This document shows positions 17,501 to 25,313 of a stretch of 64,000 bases of DNA, in pieces. Numbering within the stretch: position 1 is the stretch's first letter; every line of letters begins with the position of its first letter. Source of the stretch: Nonomuraea solani. GTDB taxonomy: Bacteria > Actinomycetota > Actinomycetes > Streptosporangiales > Streptosporangiaceae. The notes under the pieces were generated by a model. It did not search any database. It saw only the letters and a list, made by a program, of their open reading frames with translations, and was not told the DNA's origin. A program made the translations under genes and the position numbers. The stretch covers positions 124,001 through 188,000 of the forward strand of contig NZ_FNVT01000019.1 in assembly GCF_900108335.1 (NCBI RefSeq), written 5' to 3'.

Positions 17501-18048
17501 ACGCCCACCGCGACACCACCATCGCCGACCTGCTGACCTCCGGGCGGCAGGACGGGGTCACCCGGATCAGCGGCATCGTCTCGGGCGTGCAGCGTAAGGT
17601 CACCAAGCAGGGCAACCCGTGGGCGATCGTCACCCTCGAAGACCACGACGGGGCCGTGGAGTGCCTGATCTTCCCCAAGACGTACTCGCTGTACGGCGAG
17701 GCCCTCGCCCAGGACCAGGTGATCTCCGTACGCGGCCGGATCAACGTACGCGACGAGACGGTGAGCGTCTATGGCGAGGAGCTGACCCCGCTCAACGTCG
17801 CCCAGGCGGGCACCGAGCCGCCCGTGGTGATCTCGATCCACGAGACCCAGCTCAGCGCGCGCCTGGTGCGGGAGTTCCGGCACATCCTGACCACCCATCC
17901 CGGGCGGGCGCCCGTGCACGTGCGCCTGCTCAGGAACGGCGCCGCCGGCGTGCTGCTGGACCTGCCGCCGTTCCAGGTCACTCCGGAGCCGGCGTTCTAC
18001 GGCGACGTCAAGGCCCTGCTCGGCGCGGGCGCGATCGGGGGCGCGTGA
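14506..18048 (+). CDS. dnaE: DNA polymerase III subunit alpha, DnaE1 type
   Basis: 1180 aa, the normal size for an actinobacterial DnaE1. The PHP domain opens with FVHLHVHTEYSMLDGAAK, with metal-ligand motifs MSDHGNVHGAYEF and TNDSHYVTEDQ retained, so it could have proofreading activity. The polymerase palm has GPGRGSATGSIVAYCTG and the catalytic triad segment MPDVDLDFDDRRRD. FNKSHTAGYG and the C-terminal OB fold (ISGIVSGVQRKVTKQGNPWA) follow. GTG 14506 is chosen over GTG 14497/14500 for spacing to GGAAGG and for match to family N termini. It shares its stop with the next gene's start. Confidence 0.93.
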   Translation: MASFVHLHVHTEYSMLDGAAKVGLLMKEVSRQGMPAVAMSDHGNVHGAYEFHHAARKAGVKPIIGIESYVAPASRRHRQPVFYSDNLALRKSNDDTGEGGDVSGRGLYTHMTMWAADARGLRNLFRLQSRAWLEGHVQKYPRMDDELLAEHGQGIIATTGCPSGEVQTRLRLGQYDRAVEAAARYRDLFGPGNYFLELMDHGLAIERRVREDLLRLGRDLGLPPLATNDSHYVTEDQARAHDVLLCVGTGKRLADAERFRFSGSGYYVKSAGEMRALWDGEVPGACDNTLLIAERVGDYDEVFAHRDLTPRFPVPEGESESSWLRAETLEGARDRYGARPPQEVLDRIDYELSVIDMMGFPGYFLVVADICRYAREHGIGLGPGRGSATGSIVAYCTGITQLDPIEHKLIFERFLNPERISMPDVDLDFDDRRRDEMIDYVTRKYGEDRVCQIVTFGTIKAKAAIKDSCRVLGLPYALGDRITKAFPAAVGGKEIPLAAIHDAGHPRHGEAAELRQLYEQDPDVKRVVDTAAGIEGLTRGTGVHAAGVILSSEPLTDVIPLARPKADGPIVTGFPFTQAEEMGLLKMDFLGLRNLTVIGDAVAGVRANKGLDIDIREVPLDDATTYELLARGDTLGVFQLDSGGMRVLLRLMQPTTFTDIAAVNALYRPGPMEMNAHTNYALRKTGKQPVEPIHPELADALEPILGDTYHLVVFQEQVMAIAQRLAGYSLGAADMLRRAMGKKKKEVLDAEWDRFSAGMRERGFSGEAIKAVWDVLVPFSGYGFNKSHTAGYGLVSYWTAYLKANHPCEYLAALLTSVGDDKDKMAVYLADCRRLGIKVLPPDVNASLLNFAAVGTDIRFGLGAVRNVGANVVDAIATTREARGPYTDFNDFLAKVPSVVCNKRVIESLAKSGAFDSLGHHRKALVAVHEQAVDGVIDLKRNAAHGQDSLFGEPSRSGAFSVAIPEGEWDQATLLAFEREMLGLYVSSHPLDGAEHVLNAHRDTTIADLLTSGRQDGVTRISGIVSGVQRKVTKQGNPWAIVTLEDHDGAVECLIFPKTYSLYGEALAQDQVISVRGRINVRDETVSVYGEELTPLNVAQAGTEPPVVISIHETQLSARLVREFRHILTTHPGRAPVHVRLLRNGAAGVLLDLPPFQVTPEPAFYGDVKALLGAGAIGGA

Positions 18049-18296
18049 CCGGCGACGGCGGCTGCCCCCGCTGCCGCACCGACAGCGTCCTGGCCGTCCT
18101 GCGCCTGCCCGCCACCTGGGCGAACCAGGCCGGGGGCGCGCGCGAGGTCGTCCTGTGCGCCCGCTGCGACGCCGGGGATCCGGTGGTCGCGTACTTCGCC
18201 GCCCACGGGACCGTCCGGCCCGAAGGCGTGGACGAGCTCGCGCGGCTCCTGCTCGACTGGATCGACCGCGCCCGGCCCTTAGGATCACCACCGTGA
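18045..18296 (+). CDS. Small zinc-ribbon protein, DUF6300-like
   Basis: 83 aa. It begins with CPRCRTDSVLAVLRLPATWA and has a second Cys pair in REVVLCARCDAGDP, giving CxxC...CxxC typical of a zinc ribbon. The remainder (VAYFAAHGTV... ELARLLLDWID) matches the pattern of DUF6300 proteins of actinomycetes as I recall it. GTG 18045 overlaps the dnaE stop codon (GTGA), and its own stop overlaps the Nudix start, so the three are translationally coupled. Role unknown. Confidence 0.7.
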   Translation: MTGDGGCPRCRTDSVLAVLRLPATWANQAGGAREVVLCARCDAGDPVVAYFAAHGTVRPEGVDELARLLLDWIDRARPLGSPP

Positions 18297-18796
18297 CGAC
18301 CAAGAACGCGCACTGCTCCTTCTGCGGCACGGCCTTCCCGGCGGGCCTGCCCTGGCCGCGCGCCTGCGCCGCCTGCGGCAACACCAGCTACCTCAACCCG
18401 CTGCCGGTCGCGGTGATGGTGCTGCCGGTGGACGACGGCGTCCTGGTGGTACGCCGCGACGTCGAGCCGCACCGCGGCGCCCTGGCCCTGCCCGGCGGCT
18501 ACGTCGATCTGGGCGAGTCCTGGCAGCGCGCCGCCGTACGGGAGCTGCGGGAGGAGACGGGGGTGGTCGTCGACGCGGAGGCCGTACGGCTCCTCGACGT
18601 GATCAGCGCCCCCGACGGGACGGTGCTGATCTTCGCCCTGGGCCCGCGGCTGGACGCGGCCGGCCTCCCGCCGGTGCGGGCCACGGCGGAGACGTCGGAG
18701 TGGCTGCTCATCGACCGGCCCGCCGAGCTGGCGTTCTCCCTGCACACGCGGGTCGTCGCGGCCTACTTCGCCGGAAGTGTCGGCCCCGGTCACTAG
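18293..18796 (+). CDS. Nudix hydrolase with N-terminal zinc ribbon
   Basis: 167 aa. The N-terminal ribbon has CSFC and CAAC pairs at residues ~8-29, resembling the NADH pyrophosphatase/NudC-type or ADP-ribose Nudix proteins. The Nudix box is intact: GGYVDLGESWQRAAVRELRE followed by ETG, matching Gx5Ex7REUxEExGU. It hydrolyses a nucleoside diphosphate linked to another group; the substrate is not evident. GTG 18293 overlaps the preceding stop. Possible housecleaning enzyme co-expressed with the polymerase. Confidence 0.87.
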   Translation: MTTKNAHCSFCGTAFPAGLPWPRACAACGNTSYLNPLPVAVMVLPVDDGVLVVRRDVEPHRGALALPGGYVDLGESWQRAAVRELREETGVVVDAEAVRLLDVISAPDGTVLIFALGPRLDAAGLPPVRATAETSEWLLIDRPAELAFSLHTRVVAAYFAGSVGPGH

Positions 18797-18846
18797 GGTG
18801 CGGCCATGATCAAGGCCAGCGCGAGCGCGCCCCACACCCCCCATTA

Positions 18847-19766
18847 GCCCCGGGCGGCAGGACCCCGCTGCAGGACGTGCTCCACCGCGTCGAGGCCGCC
18901 GCCCTGAACGATCTCGCGGAACTCCTGAACGGCCTCGGCGACGCCGGCCGGCGTGAGGTGGCCCGGCACCTGCCCGCGCATCTCGCCGGACGGCTCCGCG
19001 GCGGGGTCGAGGCCCGGTGGCGGGTCCAGGAGCTGGCCCCCGGCTACCGGCTGGCGGGCGCCGCCTGCCTGGGCGGCGCGGAGCAGGTGGCGAGCTGGCT
19101 CGACCGGCGGGAGCTGCGCCGGGTGCCCGCGGCCGAGGCCGACGCCGTACGCGTGCTGTCCCTGATCCGCGACCGGCCCGAGGAGTGGCGCCGTGACCTG
19201 GCCGTACGCCTGGTGCGGCGGCTGCGGCCGGTCACCGGCTCGCCGTGGCGGTGGGGCGAGCAACTGCAGGGCTGGGACCTGGCGGCGGGGCTGGCGATCG
19301 AGACGGGCATCGAGCCGCCCGGCAACGACGCGTTCGTGGCCGGCTGGGTGTGGGCGGCTGGCCGAGCGGCAGCGGCTGAGCCGGGGAGCCGCCGTCCTCA
19401 CCGACGACCCGCTGCTCGATCACCTGCTGCCGCACCTGTTCCAGGCGCAGGGCGTCGCCGAAGCGCTGGCCTGGAACCATCTCTGGTCCGACGGTCAGAG
19501 CCTGATCGGGGAGCTGGTCACGCTGGCCGGGTCGGGCCGGGTGCCGCGGCGGACGCTGATCGACGGCTGCGCCCGCCGGTTCCCTGGCCGGTGTCGAGGC
19601 CGCGGAGGCCGGTCCTTTCGTGACGTTGTGGCAGGATCTGCGGCCGGAGCCGGCCGAGATCCCGGTGGCTGACTTCGTCCGGGTGCTGCCGTCGGCGTCG
19701 TCGCCCGTCGTGCAACTCGCGGTGGACGAGCTGCGGGCGACGGGCGGCCGGGTGATCCGGGCCTGA
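18847..19766 (+). pseudogene. Frameshifted and truncated DUF6493-like gene
   Basis: Protein-like sequence continues through three frames: TPLQDVLHRVEAAALNDLAE onward from 18853; then, after a shift near 19365, LTDDPLLDHLLPHLFQAQGV, AEALAWNHLWSDGQSLIGEL and LIDGCARRF; then, after a shift near 19585, VEAAEAGPFVTLWQDLRPEP to a TGA at 19764. The middle and last parts have the layout of DUF6493-family proteins (my recollection), which are normally several hundred residues longer at the C terminus. No good start codon remains. It is a decayed gene. Confidence 0.7.
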
Positions 19767-19829
19767 AGTCGGGCGGCCGGCGCACCCGGGTCCTCAGGCC
19801 CGTGATCGCCGGCCGTCCCTCCGGAGCGA

Positions 19830-21125
19830 TCAGGCGATCTCGATGTGGTCCAGCTCCGCCCAGCGGGTCTGGTGCTGGAAGCGCAGCACGTTCCAGCCCG
19901 CGTTCAGCGTGATTCCGGCCGGCACCTGCGTCCAGTTCTCCCAGCCGCGGTCGGGGTAGTCGACCACGATCTGCGCGCCGCCGTTCACGGTCAGCCGGTG
20001 CTGCGCGTCGCCGTACCCCGCCGCGTACGTCACGTGGGCGGTGTAGGCCCCGGCGACCGGCGCGTACACCGTGACGTCGACCCAGCTGTCGGCGTAGTCG
20101 AGCTTGGCGACGACCGCGCCCTGGGACGCGCCCGACGCGTTGCGGACCTCGGCGTGGTTGATCGCGCCCCGCTCGGCCTCGTAGCGGACCCGGCTGCCGC
20201 GGATGACCGGGTAGTCGTTGGCCCAGCCCAGCTCGGCGGTGTACATCCAGCGCGCGTTGTTCACCCAGCCGTGGAAGAACGCGCGGTTCCCGAGCACGTC
20301 GGTGCCGCCGGGACCCTGGACGGCGCCGTCGAACGTGGCCGTCGTCATCAGCGGCCGGTACGCCTTGGTGTAGGGGCCCTTGAGCGACGGCGACACGGCG
20401 TACCCGGTGAAGTAGCTGTTGCCGGTGTAGGAGCCGCCCGAGTAGAAGAGCACGTACTGGGAGGCCCGTTTGACCAGCACCGGCGCCTCGATCACCCCGG
20501 CCTCCTCCGGCCGGTCGTTGCGGATCAGCTCGGTCCGGCCGCCGACGAAGGTGACGCCGTCCGCCGCGACCTGCTGCAGCCACAGGATGGAGGGCTTGCC
20601 GACGGCGTTGCCGTCGTTCTTGTAGAGCAGGTAGCGCTTGCCGTCGGCGTCCACGAAACTCGACGGGTCGATGTCGCCGCCCTCGCTCGCGTTGCAGACC
20701 AGCGGCGCGCTGCCCAGGGGCTGGAACGGGCCGAGCGGGTCGTCCGCGACCGCCGCGCCGAGGCACATGCGCCCGGCGGCGGTGCTGGGGCCGGTGAAGT
20801 ACATGAGGTAGCGGCCGTCGGGGCGGCGCGAGACGTCGGGCGCCCAGAATCCGCCGGTGCCCGCCCATGACGGCTTGTTCGGCAGCGCGTCCCCGCGCCT
20901 GGTCCACGGCCCGGTGGCCGACGGCGCGCTGGCCACCGGGATGCGGCCCGCCGAGCCGCTGGTGGAGTAGGCGTAGAACGTGGAGCCGACCTGGAGGATG
21001 TCGGGGTCGGGGAAGTTGGAGCTGATCACGGCGGCAGGGGCCACGGCGGCCGCGGCCGGGCCACCGGTCGGCAACCAGGCCGCGACGGTGCTCAGAAGCA
21101 GGGCGATACGGCCTAAGTGCCGCAT
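19830..21125 (-). CDS. Secreted glycoside hydrolase family 43 enzyme with C-terminal carbohydrate-binding module
   Basis: 431 aa. A Sec signal occupies the first ~28 residues (IALLLSTVAAWLPTGGPAAA). The GH43 five-blade propeller starts SSNFPDPDILQVGSTFYAYS, with the catalytic-base Asp in FPDPD; the pKa-modulating Asp is in GGDIDPSSFVDADG and the acid Glu in VIEAPVLVK. The last ~125 residues (RYEAERGAINHAEV... ITLNAGWNVLRFQHQ) are a CBM6/35-type beta-sandwich. Likely acts on arabinan, arabinoxylan or xylan outside the cell. GGAGG precedes the ATG. Monocistronic. Confidence 0.9.
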   Translation of the reverse strand: MRHLGRIALLLSTVAAWLPTGGPAAAAVAPAAVISSNFPDPDILQVGSTFYAYSTSGSAGRIPVASAPSATGPWTRRGDALPNKPSWAGTGGFWAPDVSRRPDGRYLMYFTGPSTAAGRMCLGAAVADDPLGPFQPLGSAPLVCNASEGGDIDPSSFVDADGKRYLLYKNDGNAVGKPSILWLQQVAADGVTFVGGRTELIRNDRPEEAGVIEAPVLVKRASQYVLFYSGGSYTGNSYFTGYAVSPSLKGPYTKAYRPLMTTATFDGAVQGPGGTDVLGNRAFFHGWVNNARWMYTAELGWANDYPVIRGSRVRYEAERGAINHAEVRNASGASQGAVVAKLDYADSWVDVTVYAPVAGAYTAHVTYAAGYGDAQHRLTVNGGAQIVVDYPDRGWENWTQVPAGITLNAGWNVLRFQHQTRWAELDHIEIA

Positions 21126-21200
21126 AGAGGGTACCTCCGATTCTCTTTCCCACGTTGTAAACCATTTCGGCGCGCCGCGAAAGGGTCTTTACGGAGGTTG

Positions 21201-22664
21201 TCAGAACGGATACCGCGGCGGCTCCCCTCGCATCGTGATCCAGCGGGTCTCGGTGAACGCCTCGACGTTGGCCGCGGCGCCGCCGAACCGGGAGCCGGTG
21301 CCGGAGGCGCCGACACCGCCGAAGGGGGCGTTGGCCTCGTCGTTCACCGTCTGATCGTTGATGTGCACGATGCCGGTGGGGATCTGCTCGGCCACGGCCA
21401 GGCCGCGCATCACGTCGCGGGTCACGATGCCCAGCGACAGGCCGTACTCACCGGCGGACGCCAGCCGCGCGGCCTCCTCCACGGAGGCGACGGGAGTGAC
21501 CGGCGCGACGGGGCCGAAGACCTCGTCGGCGAACGCCGGCGCGGTCAGGGGCACGTCGGCCAGCACCGTGGGCCGGTAGAAGAGCTGGTCGTAGGTGCCA
21601 CCGGCCGCCAGCCTGGCGCCCTGGCCGACGCTCGCGGTGACCAAGCCGTGGATCTTGTCGCGCTGTCCGGCGTCGATGACGGGGCCGAGCGCCACCTCGC
21701 CGCCGGCCGGGTCGCCGACGGGCAGGGCGGCGGCCTTGGCGGCCAGTCCTTCGACGAAGGCGTCGTACAGGTGGCCGGCGACCAGGTGGCGGCCGGTCGT
21801 CATGCAGATCTGGCCCTGGTGGAAGAACGAGCCCCAGGCGGCCAGGTTCACCGCGGCGTCCACGTCGGCGTCGTCCAGGACGAGCAGCGCGGAGTTGCCG
21901 CCGAGCTCCAGATGGGCGCGCTTGAGGTGGCGGCCGGCCAGCTCGCCGATGCGCCGGCCGACGGCCGTCGAGCCGGTGAACGAGATGACCCGCACCGCCG
22001 GGTCGGTGATCAGGGCCTCGCCCACGTCGGGGCCGCCCGGCAGCAGTTGCAGGACGCCGGGCGGCAGGCCGGCCTCCTCGAACACGCGGACCATGAGCGT
22101 GCCACCGGTGACGGCGGTGCGCGGGTCGGGCTTGAGGATGACCGCGTTGCCGAGCGCGAGCGCCGGCGCCACCGAGCGGATGCCGAGGATGATCGGCACG
22201 TTGAACGGCGAGATGACCGCGACCACGCCGGCCGGCAGCCGCCGCGCCATGGACAGCCGGGGCTGCTCCGACGGCAGGACCTCGCCGATGGCGCGCGCCG
22301 GCAGGCCGGCCGCCTCGTAGCACTCCTCGGAGGCCACGTGCAGGGCGAACCCGGCCATCCCGGGGACCGCGCCGACCTCGCGCACGTTCCAGCCGCTGAT
22401 CTCCTCGGCGTGCTGTTGCCACAGGTCACCGGCCTTGCGCAGGACAGCGGCGCGAGCGGTGTGCGGCAGCGCCGCCCACTCCTTCTGGGCGCGGGCGGCG
22501 GCCGCGCCGGCCTCGGCGACGTCCTCGGGGGTCGCCCGCCCCATCCGGCCGAGCTCCTTGCCGGTGGCGGGCTCGACGACCGCGTAGTCGCCGCCCTTTC
22601 CGGCGGTCCACTCGCCGTTCTTGAAGATCTTTCCCTGCCATTCGACGCCGTCGAGCAGTCCCAT
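21201..22664 (-). CDS. Aldehyde dehydrogenase, benzaldehyde/vanillin dehydrogenase-like
   Basis: 487 aa, full length. Catalytic Cys lies in HQGQICMTTGRH and the general-base Glu in HLELGGNSALLV; the cofactor-loop segment ISFTGSTAVGRRIG is intact. The N terminus (GLLDGVEWQGKIFKNGEWTA) and HINDQTVNDEANAPFGGV are characteristic of the aromatic aldehyde dehydrogenases. It is the last gene of the ABC transporter operon, 26 bp after livM, so it probably oxidises an aldehyde formed from the imported compound. The second dehydrogenase at 28422 belongs to the same regulon. Confidence 0.88.
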   Translation of the reverse strand: MGLLDGVEWQGKIFKNGEWTAGKGGDYAVVEPATGKELGRMGRATPEDVAEAGAAAARAQKEWAALPHTARAAVLRKAGDLWQQHAEEISGWNVREVGAVPGMAGFALHVASEECYEAAGLPARAIGEVLPSEQPRLSMARRLPAGVVAVISPFNVPIILGIRSVAPALALGNAVILKPDPRTAVTGGTLMVRVFEEAGLPPGVLQLLPGGPDVGEALITDPAVRVISFTGSTAVGRRIGELAGRHLKRAHLELGGNSALLVLDDADVDAAVNLAAWGSFFHQGQICMTTGRHLVAGHLYDAFVEGLAAKAAALPVGDPAGGEVALGPVIDAGQRDKIHGLVTASVGQGARLAAGGTYDQLFYRPTVLADVPLTAPAFADEVFGPVAPVTPVASVEEAARLASAGEYGLSLGIVTRDVMRGLAVAEQIPTGIVHINDQTVNDEANAPFGGVGASGTGSRFGGAAANVEAFTETRWITMRGEPPRYPF

Positions 22665-22690
22665 GGCGACCGTCCTTCCGTTCGTGTTCC

Positions 22691-23710
22691 TCACCTCATA
22701 CGTACGTGGTAGCCGACGGGGAACAGGCTCAGCCCGGTCCGGCCGCGTACCATCCCCCATAACCCGCCCGGCAACCACAGCGCGACCACGATGCCGACCG
22801 CGCCCAGCAGCACCAGGTACCACGAGCCGTAGTCGGCGAGCAGTTGCTGCAGCCCGAAGAAGATCAGCGCTCCGAGCAGCGGCCCTTCGATGAAGCCGAT
22901 GCCGCCGATCACCACGATGAAGATCATGTACGCCGACCACTGCACGCTGAAGATGGAGTCCGGGTTGACGCTGAGCGAGCTGACCGTGATCACCCCGCCC
23001 GCCGCGCCGCACCCGGCCGCCGCGACCAGGTAGACCAGCCGCTTGGCCCGCCCCACGTCGATCCCGGCGGAGCCGGCCGCGGTCTCCTCGTCGCGCACCG
23101 CCATGAGCGCCAGCCCGAGCCGCCCGCGCAGCAGCAGGTAGCACCCGCCGATCGTGGCCAGCGCCAGCGCGAGCGCGATCCAGTACGTCAGCGCACCCCG
23201 CAGCGTCTGGTCGATGCCCGACAGCCCGGTCAGCCCCTTGCCGCTGCCGCCGCCCACGCTGTCGATCCGGACCACCAGAAGCCGGTAGACCTCGGCGATC
23301 ACCCAGGTCCCGACCGCGAAGTAGTCGCCGCGCAGCCGGAAGGCCAGCCACGAGGTCGGCACCGCGAACAGCGCGCAGGTGAGCGCGGCCAGCGGCAGCG
23401 CCAGGTACGGCTGCACGCCCAGGTCGGCCAGCGCGATGACGGCGTACGCGCCGATCCCGATGTAAGCCTGCTGCCCCACCGACACCAGCCCGCCGAAACC
23501 CGCGAGCAGGTTCCACATGCTCGCCAGCGCGATCAGCACGAACAGGTTGACCAGCGTGTCGGTGACCGTGCTGAACACCAGGAACGGCAGCGCCGCGAGC
23601 AGCCCGGCGGCGGCCACCATGACGACGGCCGCCACCTTCGACGACCGGGCCGCCCGGCTCACGTCCAGCGCCGCCGCCGCGCGGCCGGTGAGCGTCTCGG
23701 AGATCGTCAT
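22691..23710 (-). CDS. livM: Branched-chain-type ABC transporter permease LivM
   Basis: 339 aa integral membrane protein with ~9-10 hydrophobic segments. LivM hallmarks: ALASMWNLLAGFGGLVSVGQ and AYIGIGAYAVIALADLG, then RGDYFAVGTWVIAE, and the EAA-like cytoplasmic loop AVRDEETAAGSAGIDVGRAK. ATG 23710 overlaps the livH stop (ATGA). Pairs with LivH to form the channel of the transporter. The cargo of this HAAT-type system is defined by the binding protein at 26057, probably not an amino acid given the dehydrogenase neighbours. Confidence 0.92.
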   Translation of the reverse strand: MTISETLTGRAAAALDVSRAARSSKVAAVVMVAAAGLLAALPFLVFSTVTDTLVNLFVLIALASMWNLLAGFGGLVSVGQQAYIGIGAYAVIALADLGVQPYLALPLAALTCALFAVPTSWLAFRLRGDYFAVGTWVIAEVYRLLVVRIDSVGGGSGKGLTGLSGIDQTLRGALTYWIALALALATIGGCYLLLRGRLGLALMAVRDEETAAGSAGIDVGRAKRLVYLVAAAGCGAAGGVITVSSLSVNPDSIFSVQWSAYMIFIVVIGGIGFIEGPLLGALIFFGLQQLLADYGSWYLVLLGAVGIVVALWLPGGLWGMVRGRTGLSLFPVGYHVRMR

Positions 23711-24573
23711 GCGGCCCGCCCCGCGAGCAGGCCGCGCGGCCGGAAGGCCAGTACGGCGAGGAAGACGAGGTGCCCGGCGAGCAGGGTCAGCGCGGGGTCG
23801 GCCTGCGCGCTCAGCGACTGGGTGACGCCGAGGACCATGCCGCCGAGCAGCGTGCCCCACAGGGAGCCGAGGCCGCCGATGACGACCGCCTCGAAGGCGA
23901 AGATCAGCCGGGCGGGCCCGATCGAGGGGTCGAACGACGAGCGCATCGCGAACATCAGGCCGGCCAGCGCGACGGTGGCGAACGCGATCGCGGTGGCGAC
24001 GCCGTACACGTGCCGGCTGTCGGCGCCCATCAGGCTCGCGGTCTCGCGGTCGTCGGCGGAGGCGCGCAGCATCCGTCCGAGGCCGGTGCGCGACAGGAAC
24101 ATCTGGATGCCGATCAGCGCGGCGCCGGCCAGCAGGAACGTCGTCAGCGCCAGGTAGCCGACCGAGATCGAGCCGCTCAGCTCGAACGAGCCGGTGGCGA
24201 ACGCGCCCCCGTCAAGAGTGCGGGTGTCGGCCGAGAAGATCTCCAGCAGCACGTTCTGCAGCACGATCGACAGCCCGAACGTGACCAGCAGCGTGGCCAG
24301 CGGCCCCGCCGACAGGCTGCGCTGCAGCAGCAGCCGCTGGGTCAGGTAGCCGAGCACGGCGAACAGCGGCACGGTCACCACCAGCACGATCCACAGCGGC
24401 AGCCCGGTCCCGCCGACCAGGGCCAGCGCCAGGAACGAGGCGACCACCGCGAGGTCGCCGTGCGCCAGGTTCACGATCCGCATGACGCCGAACATGATCG
24501 ACAGCCCGGTCGCGAACAGCGCGTAGAGGCCGCCGAGCAGCAGCCCCTGGACGATGGCGTTGAGCCAGCCCAT
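23707..24573 (-). CDS. livH: Branched-chain-type ABC transporter permease LivH
   Basis: 288 aa, ~8 membrane helices. The family start is clear: VQGLLLGGLYALFATGLSIM, FGVMRIVNLAHGDL. The coupling loop reads LGRMLRASADDRETASLMGA. The stop overlaps the livM ATG; the ATG lies 1 bp beyond the livF stop. Partner of LivM in the membrane. Confidence 0.93.
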   Translation of the reverse strand: MGWLNAIVQGLLLGGLYALFATGLSIMFGVMRIVNLAHGDLAVVASFLALALVGGTGLPLWIVLVVTVPLFAVLGYLTQRLLLQRSLSAGPLATLLVTFGLSIVLQNVLLEIFSADTRTLDGGAFATGSFELSGSISVGYLALTTFLLAGAALIGIQMFLSRTGLGRMLRASADDRETASLMGADSRHVYGVATAIAFATVALAGLMFAMRSSFDPSIGPARLIFAFEAVVIGGLGSLWGTLLGGMVLGVTQSLSAQADPALTLLAGHLVFLAVLAFRPRGLLAGRAA

Positions 24574-24574
24574 G

Positions 24575-25279
24575 TCAGTCCCCCATCCCGAAGTACGCGT
24601 GCTCGACCTGCTCGGCGGTCAGGTCCGCGGGCCGGCCCTGGAGCACGGAGCGGCCTTCGAGCAGGCAGTGCACGCGGTCGGCGACGCGCATGGCCTGGGA
24701 GACGTCCTGCTCCACGAGCAGCGCGGTGGTGCCGGTGCCGACGATGCCGGGGAGCACCTCGTAGATGCGGCGGACGATCACCGGCGCCAGGCCCAGGGAC
24801 AGCTCGTCGATGAGCAGCAGGGCGGGGTTGGCCAGCAGCGCCCGGCCGATCGCGACCGACTGCTGCTCGCCGCCGGACAACTGGGCGGCGTTCTGCGTGC
24901 GCCGGTCGGCCATCCAGGGGAACAGCTCGTACACGGCGGGCAGCGTCCAGGCGCCGGGCCGCCGGCGGTAGGCGCCGGCCAGCAGGTTCTCCTCGACGGT
25001 GAGGGAGCGGAACAGCCTGCGGCCCTCCGGCACCAGGGCGATCCCCGCGCCCACCCGCTTGTACGCGGGCAGCCGGGTGATGTCGCGGCCGCCGAAGTGC
25101 ACGGAGCCCGAGGTCGGCGGGTTCAGCCCGGCCAGGGCGCGCAGCAGGGTGGACTTGCCGGCGCCGTTGGCGCCGATGATGGCCAGCACCTCGCCTTTGC
25201 CCAGGTCGAGGCTGAGCCCGTCCACCGCGCGCAACTGACCGTGGTGAACGGTGAGGTCGCGCACCGACAGCAGCGTCAT
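24575..25279 (-). CDS. livF: ABC transporter ATP-binding protein LivF
   Basis: 234 aa ATPase. Walker A GANGAGKST, Q-loop region, signature LSGGEQQSVAIGRALL, Walker B LLLIDELSLGLAP and the switch His region (LLVEQDVSQA, in which the usual H-loop His is Asp/Val). ATG 25279 has GGGGAGAA eight bases upstream, which decides it over longer in-frame starts. Energises LivHM together with LivG. Confidence 0.92.
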   Translation of the reverse strand: MTLLSVRDLTVHHGQLRAVDGLSLDLGKGEVLAIIGANGAGKSTLLRALAGLNPPTSGSVHFGGRDITRLPAYKRVGAGIALVPEGRRLFRSLTVEENLLAGAYRRRPGAWTLPAVYELFPWMADRRTQNAAQLSGGEQQSVAIGRALLANPALLLIDELSLGLAPVIVRRIYEVLPGIVGTGTTALLVEQDVSQAMRVADRVHCLLEGRSVLQGRPADLTAEQVEHAYFGMGD

Positions 25280-25313
25280 GACGCGTTCTCCCCGGTCGTG
25301 CGGATCGGCGGCG

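Noticed and set aside
14482..18384. A 1300-codon open frame on the minus strand opposite dnaE
   Set aside because: High-GC third-position bias opens long antisense frames. The product is Val/Gly/Asp/Arg-rich with no domain, whereas the plus strand encodes a complete DnaE with all catalytic motifs.
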